Source: Suttonella sp. R2A3 (GTDB taxonomy: Bacteria; Pseudomonadota; Gammaproteobacteria; Cardiobacteriales; Cardiobacteriaceae). From it: a stretch of DNA of 64,000 bases. The notes beneath the pieces are model-generated. The model ran no database searches, was not told where the DNA came from, and worked only from the letters and a program-made list of their open reading frames with translations. The position numbers and the translations under genes are program-made. How positions within the stretch are numbered: the stretch's first letter is position 1; every line of letters starts with the position of its first letter. Below, piece after piece: positions 7,361 through 16,120 of the stretch. The stretch spans positions 1,295,501 through 1,359,500 of the forward strand of contig NZ_CP090975.1 in NCBI RefSeq assembly GCF_021513215.1, given 5' to 3'.

Positions 7361-9214
7361 ATGCTCAACGAACCCGCTTTAATGTTGTCTTCTTTGTTGG
7401 CTTTAGGGATTGCTGCGCAGTGGCTTGGCTGGTCCACGAAAAAGCCAGCCATTATTTATCTGCTGCTGATGGGCATCATACTCGGTCCAACCCTGCAGCT
7501 ATTTAACCCTGATGAAGTTTTAGGCGAATGGTTATTTCCGCTGATTTCGCTTGGGGTCGCGATCATCCTTTTTGAGGGCGCGCTCACCCTGAACTTCCAG
7601 GAAATTAAAAGCCATGGTCGCGTCGTGACCAACCTCGTGACTGTGGGTGTGTTAATCACGATTGCCATCGCAACCGTCGCTGCCTTGTGGATTATGGACA
7701 TGAGCTTCGGATTGGCGCTGCTTTTTGGCGCGCTGGTGTGCGTCACCGGGCCAACGGTGATTGTGCCGCTGCTGCGTAGCGTTCGTCCTAATAAAAACAT
7801 CAGCAATATTTTGCGTTGGGAAGGCGTGGTGATTGACCCCATCGGTGCTTTGTTGGTGGTTTTGGTTTATGAATACATCATCGCCGGTCATTCACCGCTT
7901 ATCTTTGCCAAAACCATTGTTTTAGGGCTGCTGTTAGGTAGCTTGAGCGCCTATGTGCTTGCCCAGCTATTGAGAAAGCATTGGGTGCCGAAATATTTGC
8001 ATAACGTTTTCACCCTGGCTTTAGTGTTACTCATTTTCGCCCTATCGAACGCGCTGATTGAAGAATCTGGACTGCTCACTGTAACGGTTATGGGTATGGC
8101 TTTAGCGAATATGAAAAACGTACCCACTGACGATATTTTAGACTTCAAAGAAAGCTTATCGATCATCATTATTTCGATGCTTTTTATTATCCTTGCCGCG
8201 CGTATTAACTTCGATGGGTTCCAACTAATGGGCTGGAAAGGGGTGTTAATCTTACTCATCATTATGTTTGTTGCCCGACCGTTATCAGTCTGGGTTTCCG
8301 CCTTAGGATCGAATTTATCGACCAATGAAAAGCTCTTGATCAGCTGGATTGCCCCGCGTGGGATTGTCGCCGCCGCTGTTTCATCGCTGTTTGTCCTTAA
8401 GCTTGGCGAGATTGATGGCCATGATGTGTTAGTACCTTTGGTGTTCACGATTATTATCGGTACGGTGATGGTACAAAGCTTAACCGCGAAACCACTAGCC
8501 AATTGGCTTAAAGTCGCTGATCCCAACCCGAACGGGGTTTTAATCTCCGGGATTAACCCTTTTTCCTTACTTCTTGGCAAAGCGATTAAAGAAAACGGCT
8601 TTGATGTGATGTTAGCCAGCTCAAGCTATGATCAAACGGCCAAAGCGCGCATGGAAGGGATGAGCGTGTATTATGGTGATCTGGTTTCAGAGCATGCGGA
8701 TCGTCATCTCAGTCTGGTTGGCTACGGTCATCTTTTAGCGCTTCACCAACGCGATGAGCAAAATATGCTGGCGACCCTGCGCTATCGTAGTGAGTTTGGT
8801 CATCATCGAGTGTATCGCATCAAAGTTTCTTCGCGCAGAAACGACAACCAGCGCAATAATACCTATCAAGAGTGGGATAGCGCATGGTTATTTTCGCCTG
8901 AATATACCTATAGTGAACTGACCATGATGGTCAGCGGTGGCGCACAAACACGCAGTACCAATATCAGCGAAAGCTATGGCTTTGATCAGCTGCTCGCTGA
9001 AAATCCTAAAGCGGTGATGCTGTTTGCTATATCGCCGACGAAAAAAATCCATTTATTTTCCTCACAGGCAAACTTTAAATTAGATAAAGGCTGGAAAGTC
9101 ATTTTTATGCTGCCTTTTTCCAAAGAAAAGGAAGTGGAAAAAATTGCCAAGCGACAAGAGAAAAATGGACGTCGCCGCGCTGAAGATACCCAAACGAACA
9201 AGGATAACTCATGA
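7361..9214 (+). CDS. CPA1-family Na+(K+)/H+ antiporter with C-terminal nucleotide-binding-like domain
   Basis: 617 residues. Residues 1-380 form a 12-13 helix exchanger domain with family motifs: FEGALTLN near residue 68, GALVCVTGPTVIVPLL near residue 125, WEGVVIDPIGALL near residue 150 (carrying the paired acidic region expected in CPA1 carriers), and SWIAPRGIVAAAVSSLF near residue 328. From about residue 390 a soluble cytoplasmic part follows (NPNGVLISGINPFSLLLGKAIKENGFDV, cut here for length), resembling a Rossmann/TrkA-N regulatory fold. The C-terminal tail is highly charged. It overlaps the following phosphatase gene by four bases, so the operon appears to be antiporter-phosphatase-dnaA. 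Confidence 0.85.
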   Translation: MLNEPALMLSSLLALGIAAQWLGWSTKKPAIIYLLLMGIILGPTLQLFNPDEVLGEWLFPLISLGVAIILFEGALTLNFQEIKSHGRVVTNLVTVGVLITIAIATVAALWIMDMSFGLALLFGALVCVTGPTVIVPLLRSVRPNKNISNILRWEGVVIDPIGALLVVLVYEYIIAGHSPLIFAKTIVLGLLLGSLSAYVLAQLLRKHWVPKYLHNVFTLALVLLIFALSNALIEESGLLTVTVMGMALANMKNVPTDDILDFKESLSIIIISMLFIILAARINFDGFQLMGWKGVLILLIIMFVARPLSVWVSALGSNLSTNEKLLISWIAPRGIVAAAVSSLFVLKLGEIDGHDVLVPLVFTIIIGTVMVQSLTAKPLANWLKVADPNPNGVLISGINPFSLLLGKAIKENGFDVMLASSSYDQTAKARMEGMSVYYGDLVSEHADRHLSLVGYGHLLALHQRDEQNMLATLRYRSEFGHHRVYRIKVSSRRNDNQRNNTYQEWDSAWLFSPEYTYSELTMMVSGGAQTRSTNISESYGFDQLLAENPKAVMLFAISPTKKIHLFSSQANFKLDKGWKVIFMLPFSKEKEVEKIAKRQEKNGRRRAEDTQTNKDNS

Positions 9215-9666
9215 AGATACTGATGGTCTGTATGGGCAATATTTGTCGTTCGCCGATGGCTGAAGGAATCGCCCGCGATTTAATCAATCAATACGACGTC
9301 AAAAATACACAGGTAGATTCTGCCGGAACCCATGATTATCATGTCGGTGAAGCCCCTGATCGTCGTGCCCAGGAAACCATGGCCAAACATGGTCATAATA
9401 TTAGTAAGTTACGCGCTCGCGCGTTTTCAGCTGACGATTTTCAGTCTTTTGATCAGATTATGGTGGCTGATGAACATAATTATGCGCGCATCATAGCGCT
9501 GGCTGAAGATGACACACAGCGAGAAAAAGTGGTTAAAATGCTCCATTATCATCCGCATTTATTCGATCAAGATGTGATCGATCCTTATTATGGGGGCGAT
9601 GATGGATTTGAGCGAGTTTACCAACAACTCTACACTTCATTAGATACGTATTTAAAAGCATTATGA
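9211..9666 (+). CDS. Low-molecular-weight protein-tyrosine phosphatase
   Basis: 151 residues, the usual length of the family. The catalytic loop C-x5-R is at the N-terminus (VCMGNICRSPMAEG, residues 6-19) and the general acid Asp lies in DPYYGGDDGF near residue 130. DSAGTHDYHVGEAPDRRA is the conserved substrate-site region. It hydrolyses phosphotyrosine on cytoplasmic proteins; the target is unknown. It overlaps the gene before it (ATGA) and dnaA after it (ATGA), so all three are probably translated from one message. A tyrosine phosphatase coupled to dnaA is an unusual neighbourhood. Confidence 0.93.
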   Translation: MKILMVCMGNICRSPMAEGIARDLINQYDVKNTQVDSAGTHDYHVGEAPDRRAQETMAKHGHNISKLRARAFSADDFQSFDQIMVADEHNYARIIALAEDDTQREKVVKMLHYHPHLFDQDVIDPYYGGDDGFERVYQQLYTSLDTYLKAL

Positions 9667-10967
9667 ATCAAGACGGCGAATCTATTTGGCAAAGCATTAT
9701 CGCAAATTTATCGGCGATCTTAGACAATGAAGCTATTACGCTGTTGCGTGCCCAGGAATTGCAATACGAAAATCAACAATGGACGATTTTTGTAACCAAT
9801 AAATTTGCAAAAAAAACCATTGAAAATAGATATTTACCTTTTATTAGCGAGGCGCTAAAAAAATTTTCTATCCATCAGTTCGACATCCAGTATGAAGAAC
9901 GGGATATGTTTTTACCGCGCAAAAAGAAACCGGCGCGTAAAGCGTTTCAAAGCAACCTTAACGCAGATTACCAATTCCATAATTTCGTCCCTGGCCCGTC
10001 TAACGACCAGGCGTACGCTGCGGCACAACGTGTCGGTGAGGGATACCTCGATTACAATCCGCTGCTCATTTATGGTGGTACCGGTTTAGGTAAATCCCAC
10101 CTGATGCACGCGGCCGGCAATGCTTTGCGCGCGCGTGGTAATAGCCGGGTGATGTATTTAACCGCTGAAACCTTTGTGAACGACTTTATTCGCGCGATTA
10201 ACGATAAAAGTAAAAATATGCGTGATTTTGCCGATCAATACCGCAACGTCGATGCCTTATTGATCGATGATGTGCAATTTTTAGGCGGCAAAGACCGTTC
10301 TCAGGCGGAATTTTTTCACACCTTCAATAGTTTATTTGATAATAAACGACAAATTATTCTCACTTGCGACCGCTACCCTAAAGAAATTGAAGGCTTGGAA
10401 GATCGCTTAAAATCGCGCTTTGGTTCGGGTTTGGCGGTTTCGGTTATTCCTCCAGAGCTGGAAACCCGAGTGGCGATTTTACAAACCAAAGCACGCAATA
10501 TTAATCTGTCGCTTTCTGATGAAGTGGCGTTTTTTATTGCCAGTCATGTGGTGTCTAACGTTCGTGAATTAGAAGGCGCACTGCGCCGTGTATTTGCCTT
10601 GTGTGAATTCCGCCAAGCAACACCGACCATTGAATTAAGCCGCGAAGCGCTCAATGATCTGATTAACGCACAAAACAAACAAATCAGCTTGGATAACATC
10701 CAAAAGCTGGTGGCGCAGTTTTACCGGGTGAGCATCGACGAGCTGCACTCAAAAAGCCGTAAGGCATCGATTACCCGACCACGACAAATTGCGATGGCAT
10801 TAGCAAAAGATTTGACACGACATTCTTATCCAGAGATTGGCCAGGCTTTTGGTGGCCGCGACCACACCACAGCAATGCACGCGTATAAAAAGATTCAACA
10901 GTTATGTAAAGAAGATTCTGATTTTAATGAAGAATATAGAGGGTTACGGATGTCGATTACCGGATGA
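9663..10967 (+). CDS. dnaA: Chromosomal replication initiator protein DnaA
   Basis: 434 residues, slightly shorter than E. coli DnaA because the linker domain II is short. Domain I occupies about residues 1-85. Domain III is an AAA+ ATPase with Walker A GGTGLGKSH (residues 137-145) and Walker B LLIDDVQFLGG near residue 199. Domain IV ends with the DNA-binding signature GGRDHTTAMHAYKKI. It opens oriC by binding DnaA boxes. The start overlaps the phosphatase stop by four bases. Immediately downstream is a gap with several DnaA boxes, then dnaN. Confidence 0.98.
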   Translation: MNQDGESIWQSIIANLSAILDNEAITLLRAQELQYENQQWTIFVTNKFAKKTIENRYLPFISEALKKFSIHQFDIQYEERDMFLPRKKKPARKAFQSNLNADYQFHNFVPGPSNDQAYAAAQRVGEGYLDYNPLLIYGGTGLGKSHLMHAAGNALRARGNSRVMYLTAETFVNDFIRAINDKSKNMRDFADQYRNVDALLIDDVQFLGGKDRSQAEFFHTFNSLFDNKRQIILTCDRYPKEIEGLEDRLKSRFGSGLAVSVIPPELETRVAILQTKARNINLSLSDEVAFFIASHVVSNVRELEGALRRVFALCEFRQATPTIELSREALNDLINAQNKQISLDNIQKLVAQFYRVSIDELHSKSRKASITRPRQIAMALAKDLTRHSYPEIGQAFGGRDHTTAMHAYKKIQQLCKEDSDFNEEYRGLRMSITG

Positions 10968-11172
10968 GCACAACCCTGGGATAAACCTAGGATAAGTTGT
11001 GGACAATTATGGGATAAAAAAAACCATTGAGTTATCCCTTTTTATCCACACACTGTGCACAAGTTCATCCAATCACGCTAAACCCATTTTTTCTAGTAAA
11101 ATAAGCAGTTGATACACTTATCCACTCATCCACAAGACTTACGGCGAAGACGAGATATAAAAAGAGGTATTT
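10968..11172. other. DnaA-box cluster between dnaA and dnaN (candidate oriC or autoregulatory region)
   Basis: The 205-base gap holds a perfect DnaA box TTATCCACA (11042-11050) and near matches: TTATCCACT (11118-11126), TCATCCACA (11126-11134), TTGTCCACA on the minus strand (11006-10998) and TTGTGCACA on the minus strand (11062-11054). AT-rich runs with repeated GGATAA/TTATCC (10978-11046) could serve as unwinding or low-affinity DnaA-ATP sites. The dnaA-dnaN gap is a common oriC position in bacteria. The cluster would also suit control of dnaN transcription. Confidence 0.6.
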
Positions 11173-12282
11173 ATGAAATTTAGGATTGTGAAAGAAACGT
11201 TGCTTGATGCGCTGAATGACATCAATGGCATTGTCGAACGCAAATCCCCTTCGGTCATCATCACCCATGTGTTAATCGAAGCAAAAGATGGCGCACTTTA
11301 TCTAACAGGAACTGACACCGAGGTCACCTTAAAAGCCAATATCGCCGCTGAAATTCGTGAAGAAGGGTCTATTACCGTTCCTGCGGGTAAATTTGCTGAC
11401 GTGGTTAAGAGCATGCCTAATGGTGTGTTTATTGATTGTCAGCTTAACGAAGCACAATTCGTTATTCGCGCTGGCAACAGCCAGCTCAACCTAGTCACCT
11501 TACCGTCGATGGACTTCCCAGTATTAGAAGTCAGCGACAGTGACTACAGCATTCAGATTAATAGTATGACGCTACATGAAGCGATGCAGAAAGTGCGTTT
11601 TTCAATGGCCACTCAAGATGTACGCTATTATTTGAACGGCCTGTATTTGCATACTTTGGGTGAAAGCAACCGCATTCACGCGGTTTCGACTAACGGACAC
11701 CGACTTTCTTGTGCGGGTGCGCAAACCGAAAATAGCGAACAAAGCGAACACGGTATTATTTTGCCGAAAAAAGCAGTTAATGAATTAGCGAAATTAACCG
11801 GTCGTTTTGATCAAAGCCTGAGTCTTGGTATCAGTCAACGGCAATTAACCCTGCATTTAGCCAACTATACCTTTACTACCAACCTGGTTGAAGGCAATTA
11901 TCCAGATTATGAAAATGCGATTCCTGACAAACAAGAGCAACCGATTATTATCGCGCGTGAAGTGTTTATCGAAGCCTTACAACGGGCAAAAGTCTTGTTG
12001 GTTGATCGTCATGATGGTATTCGTCTCACCTTTGATGAGCATGTATTACGACTGGCAGCGCGAAACCAAGATAATGAAACCTCTAATGAGACCCTTGATG
12101 TAATTAACAACCGCTTTGAGCTGTTAGAAACCACCTTTAACATCAATTATTTAATCGAAGCCTTAAGCCATATTGAAGGAGAAAATATTCTCATGCATAT
12201 CAGCAGTGGTGAAAGCGCCTGCTTGATTACTAGCGAGGAAGACCCGCAAGTACGCTATGTGATTATGCCAATGGGTAATTAA
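11173..12282 (+). CDS. dnaN: DNA polymerase III sliding clamp, beta subunit
   Basis: 369 residues, family length, three tandem clamp domains of about 120 residues each. The start MKFRIVKETLLDALNDINGI and the end ISSGESACLITSEEDPQVRYVIMPM (shortened here) are typical; the C-terminal MPM(R/G) segment lies at the protein-binding cleft. AGAGG precedes the ATG by six bases. It forms the ring that tethers polymerase III to DNA. recF and gyrB, which usually follow, are absent; the next gene starts on the last base of this stop codon. Confidence 0.97.
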   Translation: MKFRIVKETLLDALNDINGIVERKSPSVIITHVLIEAKDGALYLTGTDTEVTLKANIAAEIREEGSITVPAGKFADVVKSMPNGVFIDCQLNEAQFVIRAGNSQLNLVTLPSMDFPVLEVSDSDYSIQINSMTLHEAMQKVRFSMATQDVRYYLNGLYLHTLGESNRIHAVSTNGHRLSCAGAQTENSEQSEHGIILPKKAVNELAKLTGRFDQSLSLGISQRQLTLHLANYTFTTNLVEGNYPDYENAIPDKQEQPIIIAREVFIEALQRAKVLLVDRHDGIRLTFDEHVLRLAARNQDNETSNETLDVINNRFELLETTFNINYLIEALSHIEGENILMHISSGESACLITSEEDPQVRYVIMPMGN

Positions 12283-14135
12283 TGCTCTTATCTTCACGGC
12301 GGTTTTTTCCTTTTTTTATCACCCAATTTGGTGGGGCATTTAACGACAACCTGTTTAAAAACGCGTTGTTGGTTTATTTAACCCTCACCGTTTCCTCGAG
12401 CCGTGAACTGAGCTTATATTCAAACTTAGCGATGGCGCTGTTTATAGCGCCGATGTTTTTATTTTCAGCCTGGTCGGGGTTGATTGCCGATCGTTTTGAA
12501 AAACAAGGCTTAATCGTCAAAATTAAATGGCTGGAAGTGCTGATTATGGGCCTTGGCGTCATGAGCTTTATCAGCGAACAAGTTTGGATGATGCTGTTGG
12601 TGTTATGTCTCTTAGGCCTGCAATCAACCTTTTTTGGACCGATTAAATACGGAATTTTGCCTGAGCGTCTGCGTGAAGATGAGCTGATGTTAGGTAATGG
12701 TCTGGTTGAGGCGGGCACATTTCTCGCTATTCTTGCCGGAACCTTACTTGGCGCGTATCTAGTCAGTTTAGAGGCGATGCAATGGCTGTTATTTGCCACT
12801 ATGTGCCTCACAGCGTTCATAGGACTGTTTGCCGCCTGGTTCATTCCTAAGGGCAATAAAGGAAGCGCTAAAATAGAGCTACCGCCGTTTAAACCCTGGC
12901 AGCAAACCCGTGATTTGCTCAAAGAAACCGCTAAAGAAAAAATTATATTACAAAGTATTTTAGCGATATCCTGGTTTTGGTTGCTCGGTGGTGCGCTGTT
13001 AACGCAAATTCCGCAATATAGCCGGGACGTTCTTGGTGGTGATCCATCGGTGACCACCTATTTATTGGTGCTTTTTTCTTTAGGTATTGGCATAGGTTCT
13101 TTGGCAGCGCATTTTTTTTCCCATGGGCGAATCGAGCCAGGGTTGGTGCCTTTTGGTGGTTTTTTACTTGCGCTGGGTTTGGCAGGCGTGATTGCGATTG
13201 ATCAGACGCAAACCAAAACGCTTTATGGTTTTGCTGAGTTTGTTCGTGAAGGCGCGTTTATTTCAGCGAGCTTGTCATTTTTCTGTTTAGCCTTTGCAGG
13301 TGGGCTCTATGTTGTACCGCTGTATGCCTTAATTCAAGCGCGTGCTGAAACTGGTCGCAAATCGCAAACAATCGCTGCGAATAATATTCTCAATGCGCTG
13401 TTTTTAGTGATCATCAGCGTATTTTCCCTATTAATTCTCAGCGTGATTGGTTGGTCGTTCCAAACCCTATTTAGCATCCTATTAGTGGTGCATTTATTGG
13501 TGTGTGCGTATATCTTCACCATAGTGCCGGAGTTTATTTTCCGTTTGATCGTGATCACGATTTGCACCCTGATGTATCGTTTACGGGACAGTGGGCGCGA
13601 TAATATTCCTCAAGAAGGGTCAGCGTTTGTGATTTGCAATCATGTGACCTATCTTGATCCGCTGATTTTAATGGCGGTGAGCCGTCGACCAATTCGCTTT
13701 GTGATGTATCATAAAATCTTCCACGTACCAGTGCTTAAATGGCTGTTTAAAACCGCTCGTGCGATCCCTGTGGCACCAAGACATGAATGTGAAAAAACGT
13801 ATCAGCAAGCGATGGAAACCGTGCATGAAGCGTTAGAAAATGGCGAATTAGTGGGTATTTTTCCTGAGGGTAAAATTACCCCTGATGGCAGCTTGCAGCC
13901 GTTTCGTGAAGGTATCGAACGCATGCTTGCCCGCGATCCGGTGCCAATTGTGCCGATGGCGCTTGGGAATCTATGGGGCTGTTTTTTCAGTCGTCATAAT
14001 GGATTATTCCGTAGCTTGCCGCGTAAATGGATGGCAAAAATTCCGCTAACCATCGCTGAGCCGTTACCCGCAACCACCTCAGCGGCAGAGATGCAAAACC
14101 GTGTTGCGGCATTATTAGCTGAGCAAACGCATTAA
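12282..14135 (+). CDS. MFS transporter fused to PlsC-type acyltransferase (LplT-Aas-like)
   Basis: 617 residues. The first ~400 residues form a 12-helix MFS carrier (FFPFFITQFGGAFNDNLFKN at the start), as in lysophospholipid transporter LplT. The last ~190 residues are a glycerolipid acyltransferase with the catalytic NHVTYLDP (NHx4D) motif near residue 453 and the FPEGKITPDG substrate motif near residue 526. Such a fusion would flip lysophospholipid across the inner membrane and re-acylate it, or make phosphatidic acid. Unlike longer Aas-type fusions there is no AMP-binding acyl-ACP synthetase domain. Start overlaps dnaN stop by one base (TAATG), suggesting coupling with dnaN. Confidence 0.88.
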   Translation: MLLSSRRFFPFFITQFGGAFNDNLFKNALLVYLTLTVSSSRELSLYSNLAMALFIAPMFLFSAWSGLIADRFEKQGLIVKIKWLEVLIMGLGVMSFISEQVWMMLLVLCLLGLQSTFFGPIKYGILPERLREDELMLGNGLVEAGTFLAILAGTLLGAYLVSLEAMQWLLFATMCLTAFIGLFAAWFIPKGNKGSAKIELPPFKPWQQTRDLLKETAKEKIILQSILAISWFWLLGGALLTQIPQYSRDVLGGDPSVTTYLLVLFSLGIGIGSLAAHFFSHGRIEPGLVPFGGFLLALGLAGVIAIDQTQTKTLYGFAEFVREGAFISASLSFFCLAFAGGLYVVPLYALIQARAETGRKSQTIAANNILNALFLVIISVFSLLILSVIGWSFQTLFSILLVVHLLVCAYIFTIVPEFIFRLIVITICTLMYRLRDSGRDNIPQEGSAFVICNHVTYLDPLILMAVSRRPIRFVMYHKIFHVPVLKWLFKTARAIPVAPRHECEKTYQQAMETVHEALENGELVGIFPEGKITPDGSLQPFREGIERMLARDPVPIVPMALGNLWGCFFSRHNGLFRSLPRKWMAKIPLTIAEPLPATTSAAEMQNRVAALLAEQTH

Positions 14136-14204
14136 AAACGTACAGTAAGTCGTTAATCACATTCGCTTTTATAGGGCTCATCGATTAAAATAGGTCAATA
14201 TTTA

Positions 14205-14253
14205 TTGACAACCAAAACAGGTGTTTTTAATATTAACAACCTTAATGGTTGTT
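14205..14253 (+). promoter_or_regulatory. Promoter and operator-like dyad upstream of the SatD-like gene
   Basis: TTGACA (14205-14210), 17-base spacer, TAATAT (14228-14233). Immediately downstream is a perfect 7-5-7 dyad, AACAACC-N5-GGTTGTT (14235-14253), at the expected transcription start and just before the ATG at 14264. The next protein ends in a helix-turn-helix, so autoregulation at this dyad is a reasonable guess. Confidence 0.6.
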
Positions 14254-14263
14254 TTAAGAAGTT

Positions 14264-14893
14264 ATGAATCACACCCCATCGATACTGATACAAGGCGATA
14301 TTATTGGTTCTAAGAAAGAACCTTTAATATGGGTCGATAAGCTATCTTCTGCGCTTGATCAGCTCAATCAACGCTACGCGTCTGCTTTTACGATGCCCTT
14401 TTCTATAGTTGCCGGAGACGGTTTTGGCGCCGTGGTTAACGATTTAGCGGATGCTGTGACGCTGGTTCAGCGCTTACAAGGGTTACTTGCACCGGTTGAG
14501 GTTCGGGTGGTGATTGTTTGTGGTGAAATTAATCAGGCTAAGGCTGATAATTTTAACGAGCTTCATGGTGATGCCCTATTGGTGGCTAATCGCTGCATTA
14601 ATCAGCTCAAAAAAACCGGCAAACATTTTTCTATTCACTGTACGGATGAAGCGCTGGGTTTAGCGATAGAAGGTATGATTAATCTGATCTTTGCGCTAAG
14701 AAAAGACTGGTCAGTGCAGGCGTGGGCAACCAATGCGTATCACCTAAAGGGATGCAAACAAAAAGAGATTGCTGAAGCCTTAGGGATCACCCAACAATAT
14801 GTGTCAAAATTGATGATCGCATCAAATATGCGCCTCATTCACACCTGCCAAGCGGATTTATTGCGTCTGATTGCTTTAAATAATGGGGGATGA
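14264..14893 (+). CDS. SatD-family protein with C-terminal helix-turn-helix
   Basis: 209 residues. The N-terminus (ILIQGDIIGSKKE, residues 6-18) and AGDGFGAVVND near residue 50 match the SatD family as I know it, named for a streptococcal acid-tolerance operon, whose biochemical role is unclear; the arrangement recalls nucleotide-cyclase-like folds. Residues 160-185 (GCKQKEIAEALGITQQYVSK) form a clear helix-turn-helix, consistent with DNA binding. A strong promoter with a dyad lies directly upstream. The stop is followed closely by a small membrane protein gene, so the two form an operon. Family assignment is from motif memory. Confidence 0.65.
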   Translation: MNHTPSILIQGDIIGSKKEPLIWVDKLSSALDQLNQRYASAFTMPFSIVAGDGFGAVVNDLADAVTLVQRLQGLLAPVEVRVVIVCGEINQAKADNFNELHGDALLVANRCINQLKKTGKHFSIHCTDEALGLAIEGMINLIFALRKDWSVQAWATNAYHLKGCKQKEIAEALGITQQYVSKLMIASNMRLIHTCQADLLRLIALNNGG

Positions 14894-14896
14894 TTG

Positions 14897-15277
14897 ATGG
14901 CTTTATTCATTATGCTCTGTGCTTATGTAATTGCTTGGCAATTAAGCAATTATTTAATCAAAACGCTCGTTTCTACAAACAATCACCCATCTTCGACAAG
15001 CGTTGATGTTAATCGTGATGGCGATATCGATCAAAAGGATCAACAAATCATTCGCAATGGCTATATTATTGGCAAATGTGAAAACTTAATTATTGTGACG
15101 TTAGTGCTTAGCGACGCCATTACTGGTTTGGCGTTGATTTTTGCGGCGAAAAACCTGGTGCGACAGGAAGATATTAAACGCAATGCCGGCTTCTTTTTGG
15201 TCGGCACGATGGTTAATTTTACCGCCAGTTTAATGGTCGCTTTTATCGCCAAATACGTTATTTCTTTAGTCAGTTAA
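14897..15277 (+). CDS. Small membrane protein with EF-hand-like calcium loop
   Basis: 126 residues, function not recognised. The frame opens at a TTG (14894), but ATG at 14897 has GGGGGA six bases upstream and is preferred. One helix at residues 2-25, then a polar segment containing DVNRDGDIDQKD (residues 37-48), which places Asp/Asn at EF-hand positions 1, 3, 5, 7, 9 and 12, as in dockerin-type calcium loops. Two further hydrophobic helices follow (about 57-80 and 95-125). Cotranscribed with the SatD-like gene. With three helices and one loop it could sense calcium on one face of the membrane; this is inference. Confidence 0.6.
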   Translation: MALFIMLCAYVIAWQLSNYLIKTLVSTNNHPSSTSVDVNRDGDIDQKDQQIIRNGYIIGKCENLIIVTLVLSDAITGLALIFAAKNLVRQEDIKRNAGFFLVGTMVNFTASLMVAFIAKYVISLVS

Positions 15278-15295
15278 TCTATTCTGTCACAGTAT

Positions 15296-16120
15296 TTAGC
15301 TGCGCTGCATCAGGGTAACGCGGTCGCGTCCACCGTGGTCTTGTACGGTGCTAATTTGTTGCCAAAGCGCACGGTTTTGCGCCAATTCGCGCAGCTTTGC
15401 TGCTTGCTCGAAACCGTGTTCGAGTAATAACCAGCCGCCAGGTTTGAGCGCGCGCGCAGCGTGATCAATTAAATGCTTCAAATCGGCATAGCCTTGTTCT
15501 GCGGCAACCAACGCGCTATAAGGTTCGTAGCTAAGTGATGTGAGGTGTGGGTCATCATCGGCAATATAAGGCGGGTTACTCATAATCACATCGAAGGCAC
15601 TATCAGCCAATGGCTCAAGCCAATCGCCCAGTATAAAAGCCACATTCGTTATTTGGTGGCGCACTGCATTTATATTGGCTACGCGCAGGGCTTCTAAACT
15701 GCGGTCGCTGGCGATGACCTGTGCATCGGGTCGGGTTTGTGCCACAGCGAGCGCTAAGGCGCCGCTACCGGTGCCTAAATCAGCAACTAATGGTGTGGGA
15801 CAACCTTTCAAACAGCCAAGCGTGGTTTCGAGTAGACATTCGCTATCGGCGCGTGGAATGAGCGTGTGTTGATTGACCGCTAGATCTAAGGTATAAAATG
15901 GCTGGTGTTCGACCAAATAAGCCAAGGGTTCGCCGTTTAATCGTCGAGCGAGCAATTGATTTAAGTGTTGCTGTTGGCTGGTACTCAGCTCAGGATCGTG
16001 AATGCGCTGTTGGGTTGGGTTGAGGCCGGTCACATAAGCAAGTAACCAGCGTGCCTCAACCATCGCCTCATCGCTGTCGATTTTGCCACAGGCGGCAATC
16101 AACCATTGGTTGAGGGTCAT
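15296..16120 (-). CDS. prmC: Release factor glutamine methyltransferase PrmC (HemK)
   Basis: 274 residues, family length. SAM-binding motif [16 protein letters not shown] near residues 115-130 and the catalytic [12 protein letters not shown] motif near residue 183, where NPPY positions the glutamine substrate. It methylates the Gln of the GGQ motif in release factors RF1 and RF2. Its start overlaps the stop of prfA, its substrate gene, by four bases, the classical prfA-prmC arrangement. Confidence 0.96.
   Translation of the reverse strand: MTLNQWLIAACGKIDSDEAMVEARWLLAYVTGLNPTQQRIHDPELSTSQQQHLNQLLARRLNGEPLAYLVEHQPFYTLDLAVNQHTLIPRADSECLLETTLGCLKGCPTPLVADLGTGSGALALAVAQTRPDAQVIASDRSLEALRVANINAVRHQITNVAFILGDWLEPLADSAFDVIMSNPPYIADDDPHLTSLSYEPYSALVAAEQGYADLKHLIDHAARALKPGGWLLLEHGFEQAAKLRELAQNRALWQQISTVQDHGGRDRVTLMQRS

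Noticed and set aside
7951-8580. 209-codon minus-strand ORF inside the antiporter gene
   Set aside because: Long only because the membrane-protein codons opposite lack antisense stops; product is low-complexity Ser/Ile/Thr-rich with no family pattern.
12374-13057. 227-codon minus-strand ORF in the MFS-PlsC gene
   Set aside because: Antisense to a strongly supported coding region; no recognisable protein features.
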